Origin: Betaproteobacteria bacterium UBA5582
GTDB taxonomy: Bacteria; Pseudomonadota; Gammaproteobacteria; Burkholderiales; Rhodocyclaceae
Length of the DNA: 15,311 bases
Direction: 5' to 3'
NCBI GenBank assembly: GCA_002425245.1
Contig: DILW01000160.1
Coordinates: forward strand, 1-15,311
Made by a program: the position numbers and the translations under genes. The notes beneath the pieces were generated by a model. That model did not search any database, was not told the origin of the DNA, and saw nothing but the letters and a program-made list of their open reading frames with translations. Below, piece by piece: positions 14,557-15,311 of this stretch. The stretch's first letter is position 1; each line of letters begins with the position of its first letter.

Positions 14557-15311
14557 TCAATAGGAGAAATCGGATTGTGCCAGACGTGCCGCCTCGTCGA
14601 TCGCCTGACGACGCGATTCGGCCTTGGCCCTGGCGTGTTCGGCCAGCGCCAGGCGCAATAGTTCCAGGCCTTCGCCGGTACGCGAACTGACGCGAACGCG
14701 GCAGATATTACCATACTCGTCCCGCTCGACTCCCGGGCTGGCCTCGGTCAGGTCGATCTTGTTCCAGACGATCAGTTGCGGCACCTCGTGCGCACCGATT
14801 TCATCGAGCACCCTTGCCACTTCGGCCATCTGCTCGTCGCGGGCATGACTGGCACTATCGACGACATGAAGCAGGAGATCAGCGTCGACGGCAACTTCCA
14901 GCGTGGCATGGAAGGCATCAACCAACGAATGCGGCAAGTCGCGGATGAAGCCGACGGTATCGGAAATGACGATATTTCCGGCCTCTTCGATCCACAGCTT
15001 GCGCGAGGTGGTGTCGAGGGTGGCGAACAACTGGTCGGCCGCATAAACACCGGCATGGGTCAGGGTATTGAACAGGGTGGACTTGCCGGCATTGGTGTAC
15101 CCGACCAGCGACACGTTGAGCACGTCGCCGCGCCGCCTCGCCTTGCGCTGCACGCCGCGCTGACGCGACAACTTGCTCAGCCGCTCCTTGAGCAGCTTGA
15201 CGCGGTTGCCGAGCAGGCGGCGGTCGGTTTCGAGCTGGGTTTCGCCCGGGCCGCGCATGCCGATCCCGCCGCGCTGCCGCTCGAGGTGAGTCCAGCCGCG
15301 AACCAGGCGGG
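14557..15311 (-). CDS. hflX: Ribosome-associated GTPase HflX (5' end outside window)
   Basis: The C-terminal 251 codons of HflX, a translational GTPase that binds the 50S subunit and can split stalled ribosomes. The frame is open to the right edge, and codons there read WTHLERQRGGIG followed by MRGPGETQLETDRR, the conserved end of the HflX N-terminal domain. The internal ATG at 15258 is therefore not the true start. The GTPase motifs are complete: G1 GYTNAGKST (about 15102-15076), G2 ATLDTT, G3 DTVGF, G4 NKID and G5 SSRTG. The usual C-terminal region follows and ends SDFSY. hflX heads the visible operon; hfq often lies just upstream in related genomes but would be outside the window. Confidence 0.96.
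   Translation of the reverse strand, partial: RLVRGWTHLERQRGGIGMRGPGETQLETDRRLLGNRVKLLKERLSKLSRQRGVQRKARRRGDVLNVSLVGYTNAGKSTLFNTLTHAGVYAADQLFATLDTTSRKLWIEEAGNIVISDTVGFIRDLPHSLVDAFHATLEVAVDADLLLHVVDSASHARDEQMAEVARVLDEIGAHEVPQLIVWNKIDLTEASPGVERDEYGNICRVRVSSRTGEGLELLRLALAEHARAKAESRRQAIDEAARLAQSDFSY

Noticed and set aside
14520..14714. Upstream extension of the hflK frame by 65 codons
   Set aside because: It runs through the end of hflX in another frame and has no HflK similarity; the conserved N-terminus MSINDPQWG begins at 14519.

Overview
The window looks like a GC-rich betaproteobacterial chromosome, probably from the Rhodocyclales (Dechloromonas/Azonexus-like). I infer this from the gene order hflX-hflK-hflC-DUF2065-hisZ-purA followed by rnr-rlmB, and from the style of the proteins; no marker fixes the genus. 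Nearly all genes lie on the minus strand. Only a tRNA-Leu gene and one small exported protein gene are on the plus strand. No insertion sequence, phage gene, CRISPR array or rRNA is visible.

Region 1 (1-4904, minus) is a sensory pair. A 1488-residue protein joins CheB methylesterase, CheR methyltransferase, PAS-like domains, a seven-heptad coiled coil, GGDEF and EAL. Its stop codon overlaps the GTG start of a phytochrome-like protein that runs off the left edge. The N-terminal cysteine of that protein sits where bacteriophytochromes attach biliverdin. Together they suggest a light- or redox-sensing input linked to cyclic di-GMP turnover; this is an inference.

Region 2 (4965-8946, minus) holds an EamA-type transporter, the 23S rRNA methyltransferase RlmB and the exoribonuclease RNase R, in the transcription order rnr, rlmB, eamA.

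Region 3 (8940-9661, plus) holds a tRNA-Leu(CAG) gene with a perfect-consensus sigma-70 promoter and a strong intrinsic terminator, then a small secreted His/Pro-rich protein. The tRNA promoter lies across the start codon of rnr on the other strand. A GC-rich hairpin separates the small gene from the convergent purA.

Region 4 (9684-15311, minus) is a compact operon: hflX (5' end outside the window), hflK, hflC, a DUF2065 membrane protein, hisZ and purA. It combines ribosome-associated GTPase and membrane-protease control with histidine and AMP biosynthesis. Adjacent genes are 37 bp apart or less, and two pairs overlap.

The housekeeping part is ordinary. The points most worth a second look are the CheB-CheR-PAS-GGDEF-EAL/phytochrome pair, the tRNA promoter overlapping rnr, and the small His/Pro-rich protein.
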